Source: CAWKEY01 sp963696315
Lineage (GTDB): Bacteria > Pseudomonadota > Gammaproteobacteria > Methylococcales > Methylomonadaceae
Assembly (NCBI GenBank): GCA_963696315.1
Contig: CAVOJU010000012.1
Span: 3,345-67,344 of the forward strand
Length of the DNA: 64,000 nucleotides
Direction of reading: 5' to 3'
The translations under genes and the position numbers were made by a program. Under the pieces are notes generated by a model. The model did no database searches. It saw nothing but the letters and a program-made list of their open reading frames with translations, and was not told the origin of the DNA. Each line of letters starts with the position of its first letter. The stretch's first letter is position 1. This document shows positions 16,351 to 25,748 of this stretch, piece after piece.

Positions 16351-17670
16351 TTATCTGTATAGATCCATGATTTTTAGGGCTATCTTTCGTCCTTCGCGAA
16401 TCGCATAGTTAGTTCCACGATCTTCTGGATAAATTTGCGCCATCGAGCAAATATGAAACCCATTCCGGGGACCATCTTCTGCAGGGATAAGACTACTGTA
16501 ATGCTTCTCCACAACGGGCTGTGACCAACGGGCACGCCATAGGTGATAACGTTGAATCCAGCTGCGCTCCATTTTGGGAAACATCTTCTGCAAATAAGGC
16601 AGTGCGTAGTCCAGCATCTCATCAGCGCTCATAGCATAGAGCGCATCAGTGTGCGGCAAATATTTTGAGAGATAGACGATATGATTGCCGCCATAGGTTT
16701 CAGGCCGCTCAAAATTTGTGTGCTCAATGACGCCAACAAATGGAAAACTTGGATCGTTGACGTTCAGCCAATAGGTTTTGGACAATGGACGATCAAGCTC
16801 CAGTACCAGACAGACATTTCCAATATATTGAATTCTTTCGAGGCTTTTCACATAATCATGACTGGCCCAGCCCCTGACCATGTCTGCAATCAAGGGTAAG
16901 GCTGTGGTTGCGATCACACGGTCTGAAGTAATCACACCCTGTGAAGAAATTATTTGCCAAACGCCATCAACAGGCTCAATTTTTGAAACAGCCGTATTCG
17001 TTTCGATGCGCCCACCCAAGTCCCGAATTCTCTGCGCCAGAGCCTCTGCCAAGCCAATGAACCCGCCTTTGAAATAGGCCAGGCGCTCCTCCCCGCCTTT
17101 TCCTCGGCTTCCACCGCGCAGCTTGAGTTTGTTCCAGAACCAGACAGCCGAGATATGTTCCGCATAGGGTCCAAACTTACCTTTGATTAATGGCTCCCAG
17201 ACGACTCTGTAGACATTTTCACCGCCGAGCTCCTTTAACCATTCTTGTGCTGTCTTTCCTTCAAGCGCCATCCAGTCTTTAACCCGCCGGGCGCGTAAAG
17301 CCAGCAAACCGAGACGAATACGGTCCGAAAAAGCCAGTGGCGTGAAATTCAGCAGATCCCATGGCGTTGACAATTTAAAGAAATTGTTAGCGTAATAAAC
17401 GCCGGTATTAGTCGGATTGATCTCGACCCGGTCGTTCAAACCCAGCTCATCGATCAATTGCATCACTTCCATGTCATTAGTAAACCAATGATGATAGAAC
17501 CGATCCAGTTTCTCACCGCCAACGTTGAATGCGGCCGCCAGCCCACCAATCTCGGCTTCTGCCTCCAGAACTGTTACGGAGACCCCCTTCTTAACGAGTT
17601 CATAGGCTGCGCTCAGGCCAGTGAAGCCACCACCGACTATCGTTACTTGGGTTTTGTGCGTTAGGCTCAT
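16351..17670 (-). CDS. NAD(P)/FAD-dependent oxidoreductase (UDP-galactopyranose mutase/amine oxidase-like)
   Basis: A 439-residue flavoprotein. VTIVGGGFTGLSAAYELVKKG near the N-terminus is a dinucleotide-binding GxGxxG motif, followed by E at the end of strand 2 (VLEAEAEIGGL). The family (NAD-binding 8 / amino-oxidase-like) often sits in glycan loci beside GT2 enzymes and may alter a lipid-linked sugar. I take the ATG at 17670, with AAGG upstream, rather than a TTG two codons earlier. Gap of 13 bases to the YbhN-like gene upstream. A decayed copy of its tail lies at 14636-14707. The substrate is unknown. Confidence 0.75.
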   Translation of the reverse strand: MSLTHKTQVTIVGGGFTGLSAAYELVKKGVSVTVLEAEAEIGGLAAAFNVGGEKLDRFYHHWFTNDMEVMQLIDELGLNDRVEINPTNTGVYYANNFFKLSTPWDLLNFTPLAFSDRIRLGLLALRARRVKDWMALEGKTAQEWLKELGGENVYRVVWEPLIKGKFGPYAEHISAVWFWNKLKLRGGSRGKGGEERLAYFKGGFIGLAEALAQRIRDLGGRIETNTAVSKIEPVDGVWQIISSQGVITSDRVIATTALPLIADMVRGWASHDYVKSLERIQYIGNVCLVLELDRPLSKTYWLNVNDPSFPFVGVIEHTNFERPETYGGNHIVYLSKYLPHTDALYAMSADEMLDYALPYLQKMFPKMERSWIQRYHLWRARWSQPVVEKHYSSLIPAEDGPRNGFHICSMAQIYPEDRGTNYAIREGRKIALKIMDLYR

Positions 17671-17683
17671 AATCAAAGGACCT

Positions 17684-18658
17684 TCAATTGGTTTTGTTTT
17701 TTGCAGGATGCAGCATCAGGTAGAGTCCGCCAAGGAGTGTGGGCGGCAGCCAGAGCAAGGCATGCACGAGTAGCGCATAGGCCGTTGACGCAACGACGTT
17801 ATTACCCAATGCACTCATTGCTCGAACCGTAAAGAAGTCAAATGTTCCAACGTATCCAGGCGTACTTGGGATCAGGGTTGCCAAAGTTCCAACCGGCAAA
17901 GCCAGCCACCCTGCCTCCGGAGTTGTTATAGCTGAAAGAGCCAAGGCTGCGAACCAGAACACGCAACCTTCCGCCAGCCAGGCAGCGATAGACCACAGCA
18001 CAAGCCTGATCATGGTGTTTCCTTTGGCCAGGTGTACCAGGGTTAGCAAACTTTTATTGATTTCATTGAGTAGCTTTTGCCCACCCTTTGGAGCCAGGCG
18101 CGCTATGAACTTGCCTACAGCGATTGCGACGGGCGCAAAAACTTGTGGAAATAACAAAAGGAAAAGAATTCCGATCGCGATGCCGATCAGTGCGGCACTG
18201 CCAATCCCGGCAAAATTGCTGACGTCAAGACTGAATGTAGCAAGAACCACCCCAAGAAGTACGAGCACCATCAACAGATCAAGTAGCCGCTCAACGAATA
18301 AAGTAGCCATCACGATGCCTGAACTGACGCCGAGCCGGCCATTAAACGCAAACGCGCGCAACACATCCCCTGCTCTAAATGGAAGGACATTGTTTGCGGC
18401 AAAACTGCCAAGCAATGGCCCGGCACAGTGATGCCATTTTAGAGCGGGGTTATCCCGATTTAACATAAGACGCCAACGTTCAATCCTACAGGCATAGCCG
18501 ACACAGAAAGCCACGAGCCCAGCCATGACCCATGAGCTAGCAGTGCCCACAAATGCTCTCTTGAGTTCCTCCAGATTGATCTGGCGGAGGATAAGCCAAA
18601 TAAACACTATTGCCAGAACCAAGCCCAAGATCAAACGGAGTATTTTTTTGACTGTCAT
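17684..18658 (-). CDS. YbhN/AglD-like flippase-domain membrane protein (LPG synthase TM family)
   Basis: A 324-residue protein with about eight hydrophobic segments and the conserved signature NNVLPFRAGDVLRAF (about residues 92-106), plus TLIPSTPGYVGTFDFF near the C-terminus, as in the lysylphosphatidylglycerol synthase transmembrane family (also called UPF0104). It lacks the soluble synthetase domain of MprF. In glycan loci such proteins are thought to move lipid-linked precursors. It overlaps the upstream GT2 gene by 4 bases, so the two are translated together. Confidence 0.8.
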   Translation of the reverse strand: MTVKKILRLILGLVLAIVFIWLILRQINLEELKRAFVGTASSWVMAGLVAFCVGYACRIERWRLMLNRDNPALKWHHCAGPLLGSFAANNVLPFRAGDVLRAFAFNGRLGVSSGIVMATLFVERLLDLLMVLVLLGVVLATFSLDVSNFAGIGSAALIGIAIGILFLLLFPQVFAPVAIAVGKFIARLAPKGGQKLLNEINKSLLTLVHLAKGNTMIRLVLWSIAAWLAEGCVFWFAALALSAITTPEAGWLALPVGTLATLIPSTPGYVGTFDFFTVRAMSALGNNVVASTAYALLVHALLWLPPTLLGGLYLMLHPAKNKTN

Positions 18659-19665
18659 GTATGGCTTATAACCGAACTTCCGGATATTTCTGTGCCATCT
18701 TGATTAAATCCCAAGCGTTCTTGGACAACATAAAGCGGCCGGTTTTTCACTTCGTGATATATCCGGCCGACATATTCACCAAGAATGCCAACACAGATGA
18801 GCTGTATTCCACCCAGGAAGAGAACGGCAATCATCAAAGCAGTCCATCCTTCAACCCAGTTATTTGTGAATAAACGTATACCCAATGCATAGAGAATGCC
18901 CGCCAGGGCCAGAGTTGCACAGAGCATTCCGAGGCCAACTGACATTTGCAAGGGCTTAGTGGAAAAGGACAGTATCCCGTCGGTTGCAAAACGTAGCATT
19001 TTCCTTAAAGGATATTTGCTCTGCCCAGCAAATCGCTCGGCGCGCTTGTAGGGAAGAGCAATCTGTTTAAAGCCAACCCAGCTCACCATGCCGCGCACGA
19101 ACCTATCGCGTTCCGGCATGGATCTGAGCGTGTCGACAACGGGCCGACTCATCAATCTAAAATCACCGGTATCAAGGGGAATCGGAACATCGGATAGCCA
19201 ATTTAATAGACGATAAAAAACCCGTGCTGTCGCCAGCTTAAAAGCTGATTCGCCGGGGCGCTCGGTACGCGTCCCATAGACGACGTCAAACCCTTCACGC
19301 CACTTGGCAATCATTTCGTGCACAACCTCTGGAGGATCTTGAAGATCGGCATCGATCAGCACAACGGCATCCCCACAGGCTGCATCAATGCCAGCTGTTA
19401 CAGCGATCTGGTGACCAAAATTACGCGCAAAGCCGATCAGTTTAATTTTTGAGTCCTCTTTGGCATAGCTTTTAAGAAGCTCGCGAGTACGGTCGTTGCT
19501 GCCATCATCAACAAAAATGAGTTCAGCATCGAGATTGGCGAGTTCAGAACAGAAAGCTTTGAGCCGCTGCATAGTCTCGCCTATTACCTCTTCCTCGTTG
19601 TAGCAAGGAATGACAACCGACAATAACGGCGTTTTAACCACTTTGGTTTCTACGGATGATTTCAT
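18655..19665 (-). CDS. GT2 glycosyltransferase, GtrB/DPM1-like (polyprenyl-phosphate sugar synthase)
   Basis: A 336-residue GT-A enzyme: SVVIPCYNEEEVIGETM at the start, FVDDGSNDRT, and LIDADLQDPPE, the DXD-type donor site of the DPM1/GtrB branch, then two C-terminal transmembrane helices (about residues 235-290). GtrB enzymes move a sugar from a nucleotide to undecaprenyl phosphate on the cytoplasmic side. It is the first gene of a four-gene run with the YbhN-like, oxidoreductase and GT-C-like genes; GtrA is 11 kb away. A GGGAGAG ribosome binding site precedes the ATG. The sugar is unknown. Confidence 0.87.
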   Translation of the reverse strand: MKSSVETKVVKTPLLSVVIPCYNEEEVIGETMQRLKAFCSELANLDAELIFVDDGSNDRTRELLKSYAKEDSKIKLIGFARNFGHQIAVTAGIDAACGDAVVLIDADLQDPPEVVHEMIAKWREGFDVVYGTRTERPGESAFKLATARVFYRLLNWLSDVPIPLDTGDFRLMSRPVVDTLRSMPERDRFVRGMVSWVGFKQIALPYKRAERFAGQSKYPLRKMLRFATDGILSFSTKPLQMSVGLGMLCATLALAGILYALGIRLFTNNWVEGWTALMIAVLFLGGIQLICVGILGEYVGRIYHEVKNRPLYVVQERLGFNQDGTEISGSSVISHT

Positions 19666-19735
19666 TAAATTACTCTCCCGGTATTTTCATAAGCTGACAA
19701 CCCAGCCGTTGCCGTCAAGACGAAATACCCTGGTT

Positions 19736-21055
19736 CTATGACTTTTCCAGCCATTCGTTGACTTCTTGTAAATTTTCTTCGGCTATCAGGCCAATGGCGC
19801 GCATGAAACGAATGCGGTTTTTGATGTAGCTGTATTTGGCTTGGGACAAGTCCCGTTTTGCCAAGAATTCGCTTTGTTGCGCCTTAAGAACGTCGCTGAT
19901 GGTGACGACACCATACTGGAAGCCTCGATCCATGGCTTCACGGCTCTTGCTGGCGGATTCCAGAGCTTTTTGTGAGGCCTTGATATGTCTGGCGCTGGCA
20001 TTGGAGCTTAGAAAAGAGTCGCTGGTTTCCTTGACCAATGCGCGCAGGGCTGATTCCTGTTCGTTTTTGCTCAGCTGCAACCGGTGCTGCGCCTCAAACA
20101 TCTGATGGGTGGTAACGCCGCCGGAAAATATCGGCATGTTGACATTGATGGCGGCGACCTGGGTTTGCTGCGAACCACCGCCTAAACTTAAATTCTGGAA
20201 GCCGGTATTGGTATCATAAAAGTTGAGCTGCAAGTCGACGACAGGCAGATATTTGGATTTTTGCACAGCAACGTTGTTCTCGGCGGCTTCTATGGCGCTG
20301 ACGTGCGCAGACAGGGCCGGATTTTGGCTTTTGGCCACTTCAATCCATTCCTGCAAATCGCCTTCCAATTCCTGGTAGTCTATGCCTTCGCGCAGCTTGC
20401 TTAAAACCTGTGGCGTTACACCGGTAAGCTCTCTAAGCCCCTCCTGGGCGGTTACGCGTTGGCTGTCGGCGAGAATTTCATCGGCGACGATTTGATCCAG
20501 GCGGGCTTCCACTTCATAGACATCCGTAATTTTTAGCATTTGCTTGGCAAATTGCTTGTTGACTTGTTCCTGTTGTTTTTGTGTGGACTCCTTTTCAGTC
20601 CGAATGAAGTACAGTTGATCCTCGGCTTCCAAAACACTGAAATAGCGGTCAACCACTTTAAACATCAATTCATGTTGAGCCTCGATGGTTTCTCTGGCGT
20701 ATTGATCTTCAATTTTTGCTGCGCGCCGCCAATTCCAGAATTTGGCAAAGTCAATCAGGGTCTGATTCATGGACACGACATAGCGTGTGCCTGAAAAGTT
20801 GCTGTTGGTAGCGGCCACTCCTCTATCAATTCTCTGCTGGTTTTTCGACCAGTTGCCGGTAGCGTTGACCTGGGGCAGCATTTCGCCTAATGCCTGGCCT
20901 TTTTGTGCGGCGCTGATTTCTACTTTGAGCTCCGAGGACTTCAGCTGCGGGTCAGCTTCCTGTGCCTGCTGGTATACAGTCAGCAAGTCTTCGGCCTGCG
21001 TGGATGCAATCGGCACTAGCAGCATGCCTAACGCCAAGGTTATCAATTTACTCAT
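19736..21055 (-). CDS. TolC-family outer-membrane protein of a type I secretion system
   Basis: A 439-residue outer-membrane efflux protein with a signal peptide (residues 1-21, cut after TQA) and the two long helical repeats of the TolC fold; the repeated segments start around YQQAQEADPQL and AKSQNPALSAH. It would form the outer-membrane duct for the adaptor and ABC ATPase encoded upstream, with which it forms an operon (5-base gap). PrtF-type exporters have this gene order (D-E-F). Confidence 0.88.
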   Translation of the reverse strand: MSKLITLALGMLLVPIASTQAEDLLTVYQQAQEADPQLKSSELKVEISAAQKGQALGEMLPQVNATGNWSKNQQRIDRGVAATNSNFSGTRYVVSMNQTLIDFAKFWNWRRAAKIEDQYARETIEAQHELMFKVVDRYFSVLEAEDQLYFIRTEKESTQKQQEQVNKQFAKQMLKITDVYEVEARLDQIVADEILADSQRVTAQEGLRELTGVTPQVLSKLREGIDYQELEGDLQEWIEVAKSQNPALSAHVSAIEAAENNVAVQKSKYLPVVDLQLNFYDTNTGFQNLSLGGGSQQTQVAAINVNMPIFSGGVTTHQMFEAQHRLQLSKNEQESALRALVKETSDSFLSSNASARHIKASQKALESASKSREAMDRGFQYGVVTISDVLKAQQSEFLAKRDLSQAKYSYIKNRIRFMRAIGLIAEENLQEVNEWLEKS

Positions 21056-21060
21056 GGTGT

Positions 21061-22386
21061 CTAGTCTTCAATTAATCCGCGTGCAAAAACATTGGTTGCG
21101 GGCTGGGCCAGGTATTCGAACAAGGTTCTTTCCCCTGTGTTAATCAGCACTTCCGCGGGCATGCCGGGCAGCAGCTGGAGTTTACCCAAATCCTTGCGGC
21201 TCTCCGGCGTTAATTCAATGCGGGCCTGATAATAGGGCATCCCGGTTTTCTCGTCGGTAAAACGATCGGCCGATAAATGAATAACTTTTCCGCGCATTTT
21301 GGGGGTTGTCGCCTGTTTGAAAGCGCTAAAGCGAACTTCAGCTTCTAATCCCACCGTCACCCGGTCGATGTCTATGGGCGATACTTGAGCTTCTACAATC
21401 AACTCGGCATCCTGCGGAACTATGTCAAGAATCCCGTGCCCCGGAGTAATCACGCCATTTTCGGTGTGTGCCGTTAAGCCAAGCACCATGCCGCTGGCCG
21501 GCGCCTTGATGACTACCCGGTCAAGCTTGTCTTTGGAGGCGGTCAGCCGTTCGTTCGCATCATTGAAGGCCGCTTGCGCTTCGCTGAGTTTCCCTGCCAC
21601 TTCCTCTTGAAACTGCTTTTGTACCTGTAAAATTTGCAGGCGGGTTTCGCTGATCAGCATCTGGTTAGTGGCGATTTCTGCTTTCAACTGGGCGATTTCG
21701 CCCGTTTGCATGGCATGGCTGCGCTCAAGCTCGCGCAGGCGCTGCCTGTCTGCAAAACCTTCGGCCAATAATTCTTTCAAATCGTGAATTTCTTCCGCGT
21801 AGGAGGCGACCAGCTGCTTCTTGCTGTCGACCTGGCCTTGCAAGCCGTTTATTTTGCTGGAAATTTGGCTGATGCGCTGATTGAGCACCGCTATCTCGCC
21901 GTCATGTGCGCTTTTACGTGAATAGAAGACATTGTTTTCGGCCTGTTTAGCGTCGGTTGTCCTGGGATCGGAAGGATCGATGAGCATTTCGGGATAATCA
22001 ATCTGTTTAAGATGATCTCTTTCCGCACGGAGCCTGGCGACTTGTGCGGCGAGTGTAATGCTTTGACTCCGGGCAATTTCCAGTTGCGCTCTAATTTGGG
22101 TGTCATCCAGTATCACCAAGGGATCGCCCTCCTTTACCAGATCGCCGTCCTTGGCCAGTATTTTTGCAACGATGCCGCCATCGAGATGCTGGACCGTTTT
22201 TTTATAGGATTTGACGACCACCACCCCGGGCGCCAGCGCTGAACTATCCAGAGGCGCCAAAAATGCCCAGACACCAAAAATGCCGAAGGTTACAAAGACT
22301 ATGGCGGCGCCGATTGAGCGGATTGAACGGTCGTTGGTATGCAAGGCGGTGGGAGTAGCGTTTATAAGCGCTGTTTTTTCTGTCAT
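21061..22386 (-). CDS. HlyD/PrtE-family type I secretion adaptor
   Basis: A 441-residue periplasmic membrane-fusion protein. One N-terminal transmembrane helix (about 26-48), a lipoyl-like half motif around VVVKSYKKTVQHLDGGIVAKIL, a long coiled-coil hairpin (about 100-290) and the second lipoyl half with APASGMVLGLTAHTENGV, then a beta-barrel domain ending in LLPGMPAEVLINTGERTLFEYL, the usual end of PrtE/HlyD adaptors. Links the ABC exporter to the TolC-like protein. Gap of 7 bases to the ATPase gene. Confidence 0.92.
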   Translation of the reverse strand: MTEKTALINATPTALHTNDRSIRSIGAAIVFVTFGIFGVWAFLAPLDSSALAPGVVVVKSYKKTVQHLDGGIVAKILAKDGDLVKEGDPLVILDDTQIRAQLEIARSQSITLAAQVARLRAERDHLKQIDYPEMLIDPSDPRTTDAKQAENNVFYSRKSAHDGEIAVLNQRISQISSKINGLQGQVDSKKQLVASYAEEIHDLKELLAEGFADRQRLRELERSHAMQTGEIAQLKAEIATNQMLISETRLQILQVQKQFQEEVAGKLSEAQAAFNDANERLTASKDKLDRVVIKAPASGMVLGLTAHTENGVITPGHGILDIVPQDAELIVEAQVSPIDIDRVTVGLEAEVRFSAFKQATTPKMRGKVIHLSADRFTDEKTGMPYYQARIELTPESRKDLGKLQLLPGMPAEVLINTGERTLFEYLAQPATNVFARGLIED

Positions 22387-22393
22387 GTCAATT

Positions 22394-24109
22394 TTATGCC
22401 GGTTGCGCCGCAGGCATTGCTGCCTGTTGCTGTTGCTTCTGTATGTAACTTATCACTTGATCCCTTGGCCCGTAGACAGCGAGGTTGCCATCTTGCAGGA
22501 TCAGCAGTTTATCGACTTTTGATAATACATTGTTGCGATGGGTGATGATGATCACAGTACATTGTTTTTGTTTGAGTTTGATCAGGGCCTTTTCAAGCGC
22601 ACTTTCACCTTGTTCGTCCAGGTTGGAGTTGGGCTCATCAAGCACTACCAGCGCCGGATTGCCATACAAGGCTCTGGCCAAACCAATCCGTTGGCGCTGA
22701 CCACCGGATAGATTGCCGCCTGTGGCACCAATCATCGTGTCAAAGCCCTCGGGCAGGCGCAGTATCAAATCGTGCACATCGGCCATTTTGGCGGCTTCGA
22801 CCACTTTTTCCGGATCGATTTCGCCAAACCGGGCAATGTTCTCACTGATCGTGCCTTCAAACAATTCAATATCTTGCGGCAAATAGCCAATAAAACTGCC
22901 CAAATGTTCGCGATCCCAATTAAACACCTCCGCACCGTCCAAACGGATCGCACCATTGGCGGTCGGCCAAATACCCAGTATTGCCCGCGCCAATGTCGAT
23001 TTACCCGCACCGCTGGGGCCAATGACGCCGACAATATCGCCTTTTTCGATCACCAAGCTGATGCCCTTGATCACCGGCACTTTGCTGCCCGGCGGCGTAA
23101 TCACGGCATTTTCCAGTTGAATACGGCCTTCCGGATCGGGAAGCTGCATGTGTTCCTTATCGGCCGGTATTTGCAACAAAATTTCATTGAGGCGCTGGTA
23201 TTGATTGCGTGCGCTGATAAACCCCTTCCAGGTACCAATCATCAGATCGATAGGCGCCAAGGCCCTGCCCATTAGAATGGAGCCGGCAATCATTAAACCA
23301 GGCGAGATTTCGCGCTCAATCACCAGATAAGCCCCCAAGCCCAAAATCAGCGATTGCGACAACATCCGGATAACCTTGGATAAGGCGGTCAACAAGCCGG
23401 CTCTTGAGCTGGCCACTGCCTGCAAGTCCAAAACCTTGACCGCCCCACTCAGCCAGCGTCGGCGGATATTGCCTAACATGCCCATTGATTCGATGACTTC
23501 AGCGTTTCTGAGATTCTTGCCCAGCAAACCGCGCGTGGCCATGGCGACATTATTGGCTTCACTGAGTGTTTTGGTGGTGACTTTTTCAGTGGCCAGCGCA
23601 ACCAGGCATAACAAAATGGCAGTCACAATCGAAAACCAGCCGAACCAGGGATGAAACAGAAACAACAGGGCCAGATACACCGGCATCCACGGAGCATCGA
23701 AAAAAGCGAATAAGCCATTGCCGGTCAGAAACTGCCGCAAACCGGTCAGGTCATCCAGCGGCTGAGTAGTCGCTCTTTGTCCGCCGGTATACAGGGCTTG
23801 CTTGAAAGCTACCTGGAACAGGCGCTGATTGAGCATGGTTTCCAGGCGCGTGCTGACTCTGACCAGAATTTGCGAGCGCACCCACTCCAACGCGCCCAAG
23901 GTTATAAACATGACGACCAGGATCAGCGTCAACATGAACAATGTTGACAAATTTCCTGTCGATACCACACGGTCGTATACTTGCAACATGTAAATGGAAG
24001 GTGCGATCATCAGAAAATTGACGATCATGCTAAATCCTGCGGCTGATAAAAAAGCCCCTTTACACAGCTTTAAAGCTTCTTCCAAATCAGACCTAATAGT
24101 CGTTTTCAT
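22394..24109 (-). CDS. Type I secretion ABC transporter, permease/ATPase (PrtD-like)
   Basis: About 571 residues: six transmembrane helices in the first 310, then an ATPase domain with Walker A GPSGAGKSTLARA, signature NLSGGQRQRIGLARAL and Walker B ALVVLDEPNSNLDEQG, and the switch histidine in IIITHR. It lacks the N-terminal C39-like domain of HlyB, so it belongs to the PrtD/AprD branch, whose substrates (proteases, lipases, S-layer or RTX proteins) carry C-terminal signals. I chose ATG 24109; a TTG two codons upstream is possible. No candidate substrate gene lies within the window. Confidence 0.92.
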   Translation of the reverse strand: MKTTIRSDLEEALKLCKGAFLSAAGFSMIVNFLMIAPSIYMLQVYDRVVSTGNLSTLFMLTLILVVMFITLGALEWVRSQILVRVSTRLETMLNQRLFQVAFKQALYTGGQRATTQPLDDLTGLRQFLTGNGLFAFFDAPWMPVYLALLFLFHPWFGWFSIVTAILLCLVALATEKVTTKTLSEANNVAMATRGLLGKNLRNAEVIESMGMLGNIRRRWLSGAVKVLDLQAVASSRAGLLTALSKVIRMLSQSLILGLGAYLVIEREISPGLMIAGSILMGRALAPIDLMIGTWKGFISARNQYQRLNEILLQIPADKEHMQLPDPEGRIQLENAVITPPGSKVPVIKGISLVIEKGDIVGVIGPSGAGKSTLARAILGIWPTANGAIRLDGAEVFNWDREHLGSFIGYLPQDIELFEGTISENIARFGEIDPEKVVEAAKMADVHDLILRLPEGFDTMIGATGGNLSGGQRQRIGLARALYGNPALVVLDEPNSNLDEQGESALEKALIKLKQKQCTVIIITHRNNVLSKVDKLLILQDGNLAVYGPRDQVISYIQKQQQQAAMPAAQPA

Positions 24110-24115
24110 TTGCAA

Positions 24116-24790
24116 AAAAATCAGAAATCAAAAGTGAATATTGTGACACAAATAGCAAACTATTCATAACTCGAGCCAGACACTCTAACGTAAACACATT
24201 AAGGCCACTTTAAAAAACATGCAGAGAGCCCTATTTCTCCGGCCATCGATTGGATGGCGCACAGGCATAGACTCCTAATTAGTCGACAATCTGATCATCT
24301 GGTTTGCCGCCATTAGGATCAAATGGGGCAGAAGCTTGGCGCATTTGACAGAAGCCGCAAAATATCTTCACCGCAACATGTAACATTTTCGATACAATGG
24401 CGGGATGATTGACAAGTCAATTCTTGATGTTGTCGTAAATATACTGTTGTGATTCCGAGCATCCGGAGAAATCTTTTAGCGCTGTCACATGGGCTGAACC
24501 TTATGACTCATCGCTTTGCCCGGAATTAAGCCACCCTGAACAGTTACATGATGCTGAGGAAAGCCTTCTTGAAAACTGGAATCGGTAAGGCACAATACCA
24601 TCGTGAGCACCTAAAAAACCATGCTTAATGTCGTGGCGACGCCGGCCTTTCAAGGCGAAAGCGTCCCGCGCAATTGATGGGAATCGAGAGTTTGGAGAAA
24701 CAATGGGGAACAGGCAGAAAAGTGAGAACAATGCATTATTCGAACAGCAAGTGCTTTCTGAAACACTGACTTTATAAACAAAACCTTATC
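24116..24790. other. 675-base divergent intergenic region
   Basis: Lies between the divergent type I secretion operon and the wbpV-like gene, so it must hold both promoters. A TTGACA at 24409-24414 is present but no -10 box sits at proper spacing. No convincing coding frame or RNA gene on either strand; a 76-codon minus-strand frame at 24501-24731 has no family look. Confidence 0.5.
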
Positions 24791-25741
24791 ATGACCAAAG
24801 TCTTAATAACAGGCGCAAATGGCTTCGTAGGCAAGGCCTTGTCTGCAGCACTTATTGCCGCCGGCTTTGATGTGACAGGCGCAGTCCGCTCAGCCGCATC
24901 CCGTTACGGGCAGATAGCACAGATTGCGGTAGGCGATATCAATGCCTCAACAGTATGGCAGGACGCTTTGCAGACTGTCGATGTCGTCATCCATCTGGCC
25001 GCGCGCGCGCACGTCATGAAAGAAACGGCAGCCGATTCGTTGGGCGCTTTCCGCGCAGTCAATGTGGCGGGAACCGAAAATCTTGCCCGGCAGGCTGCAG
25101 CTCACGGCGTCAGGCGGTTTATTTACCTGAGCTCGATCAAAGTGAATGGCGAGTACACTGAAAGCGCATTTTCTATCGGGGATGAGGCGATGCCTCAGGA
25201 TCCCTATGCCTTGTCCAAATGGGAGGCCGAACAGGCATTAACAAAAGTCAGTCTCGAAACCGGGCTCGAGATCGTCATTATTCGTCCGCCCTTGGTCTAT
25301 GGCCCTGGGGTTAAAGGCAATTTTTTGCGCTTGTTGAAGCTGGTCAATTCAGGATGCCCCCTGCCTTTGGGCAGGGTCAATAATAAGCGCAGCATGGTCA
25401 GCGTGAATAATCTGTGTGATTTGATAAAAACCTGTATCGACCATCCTTGCGCTAATGGCCAGGTCTTTCTGGTGTCTGATGGTCATGACCTGTGCACCCT
25501 CGAGTTGGTCAGAATGATGGCCGGCCATATGCAGCGATCGATACGATTGCTCTCGCTACCATTAGGCTGGCTTTATGGATTAGGCAAAATAACCGGTAAA
25601 AAGCCTGAAATAGACAGGCTTTGTAAATCATTGCAAGTTGATATTCAGCCAACCTGCGCTACATTGCAATGGCAGCCACCCTCTTCAGTGGATGAAGAGG
25701 TAAAAAAAACAGTTGCCTGGTTTGTAGCGCAACAGCGATAA
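24791..25741 (+). CDS. SDR NDP-sugar epimerase/reductase (WbpV-like)
   Basis: A 316-residue extended SDR: TGANGFVGKAL at the N-terminus, VIHLAARAHVM, SSIKVNGE and the YxxxK motif in PYALSKWEAE. Proteins of this subfamily reduce or epimerise the UDP-4-keto-6-deoxy-HexNAc made by WbpM; WbpV of P. aeruginosa O6 gives UDP-D-QuiNAc, and related enzymes give UDP-D-FucNAc. The next two genes are the matching GT (WbpL-like) and dehydratase (WbpM-like), 7 and 65 bases apart, which supports this over a general UDP-glucose epimerase. Confidence 0.8.
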   Translation: MTKVLITGANGFVGKALSAALIAAGFDVTGAVRSAASRYGQIAQIAVGDINASTVWQDALQTVDVVIHLAARAHVMKETAADSLGAFRAVNVAGTENLARQAAAHGVRRFIYLSSIKVNGEYTESAFSIGDEAMPQDPYALSKWEAEQALTKVSLETGLEIVIIRPPLVYGPGVKGNFLRLLKLVNSGCPLPLGRVNNKRSMVSVNNLCDLIKTCIDHPCANGQVFLVSDGHDLCTLELVRMMAGHMQRSIRLLSLPLGWLYGLGKITGKKPEIDRLCKSLQVDIQPTCATLQWQPPSSVDEEVKKTVAWFVAQQR

Positions 25742-25748
25742 AAACTGC

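Noticed and set aside
24501..24731. A 76-codon minus-strand ORF in the divergent region
   Set aside because: No ribosome binding site, no recognisable features, and composition like the surrounding non-coding DNA.
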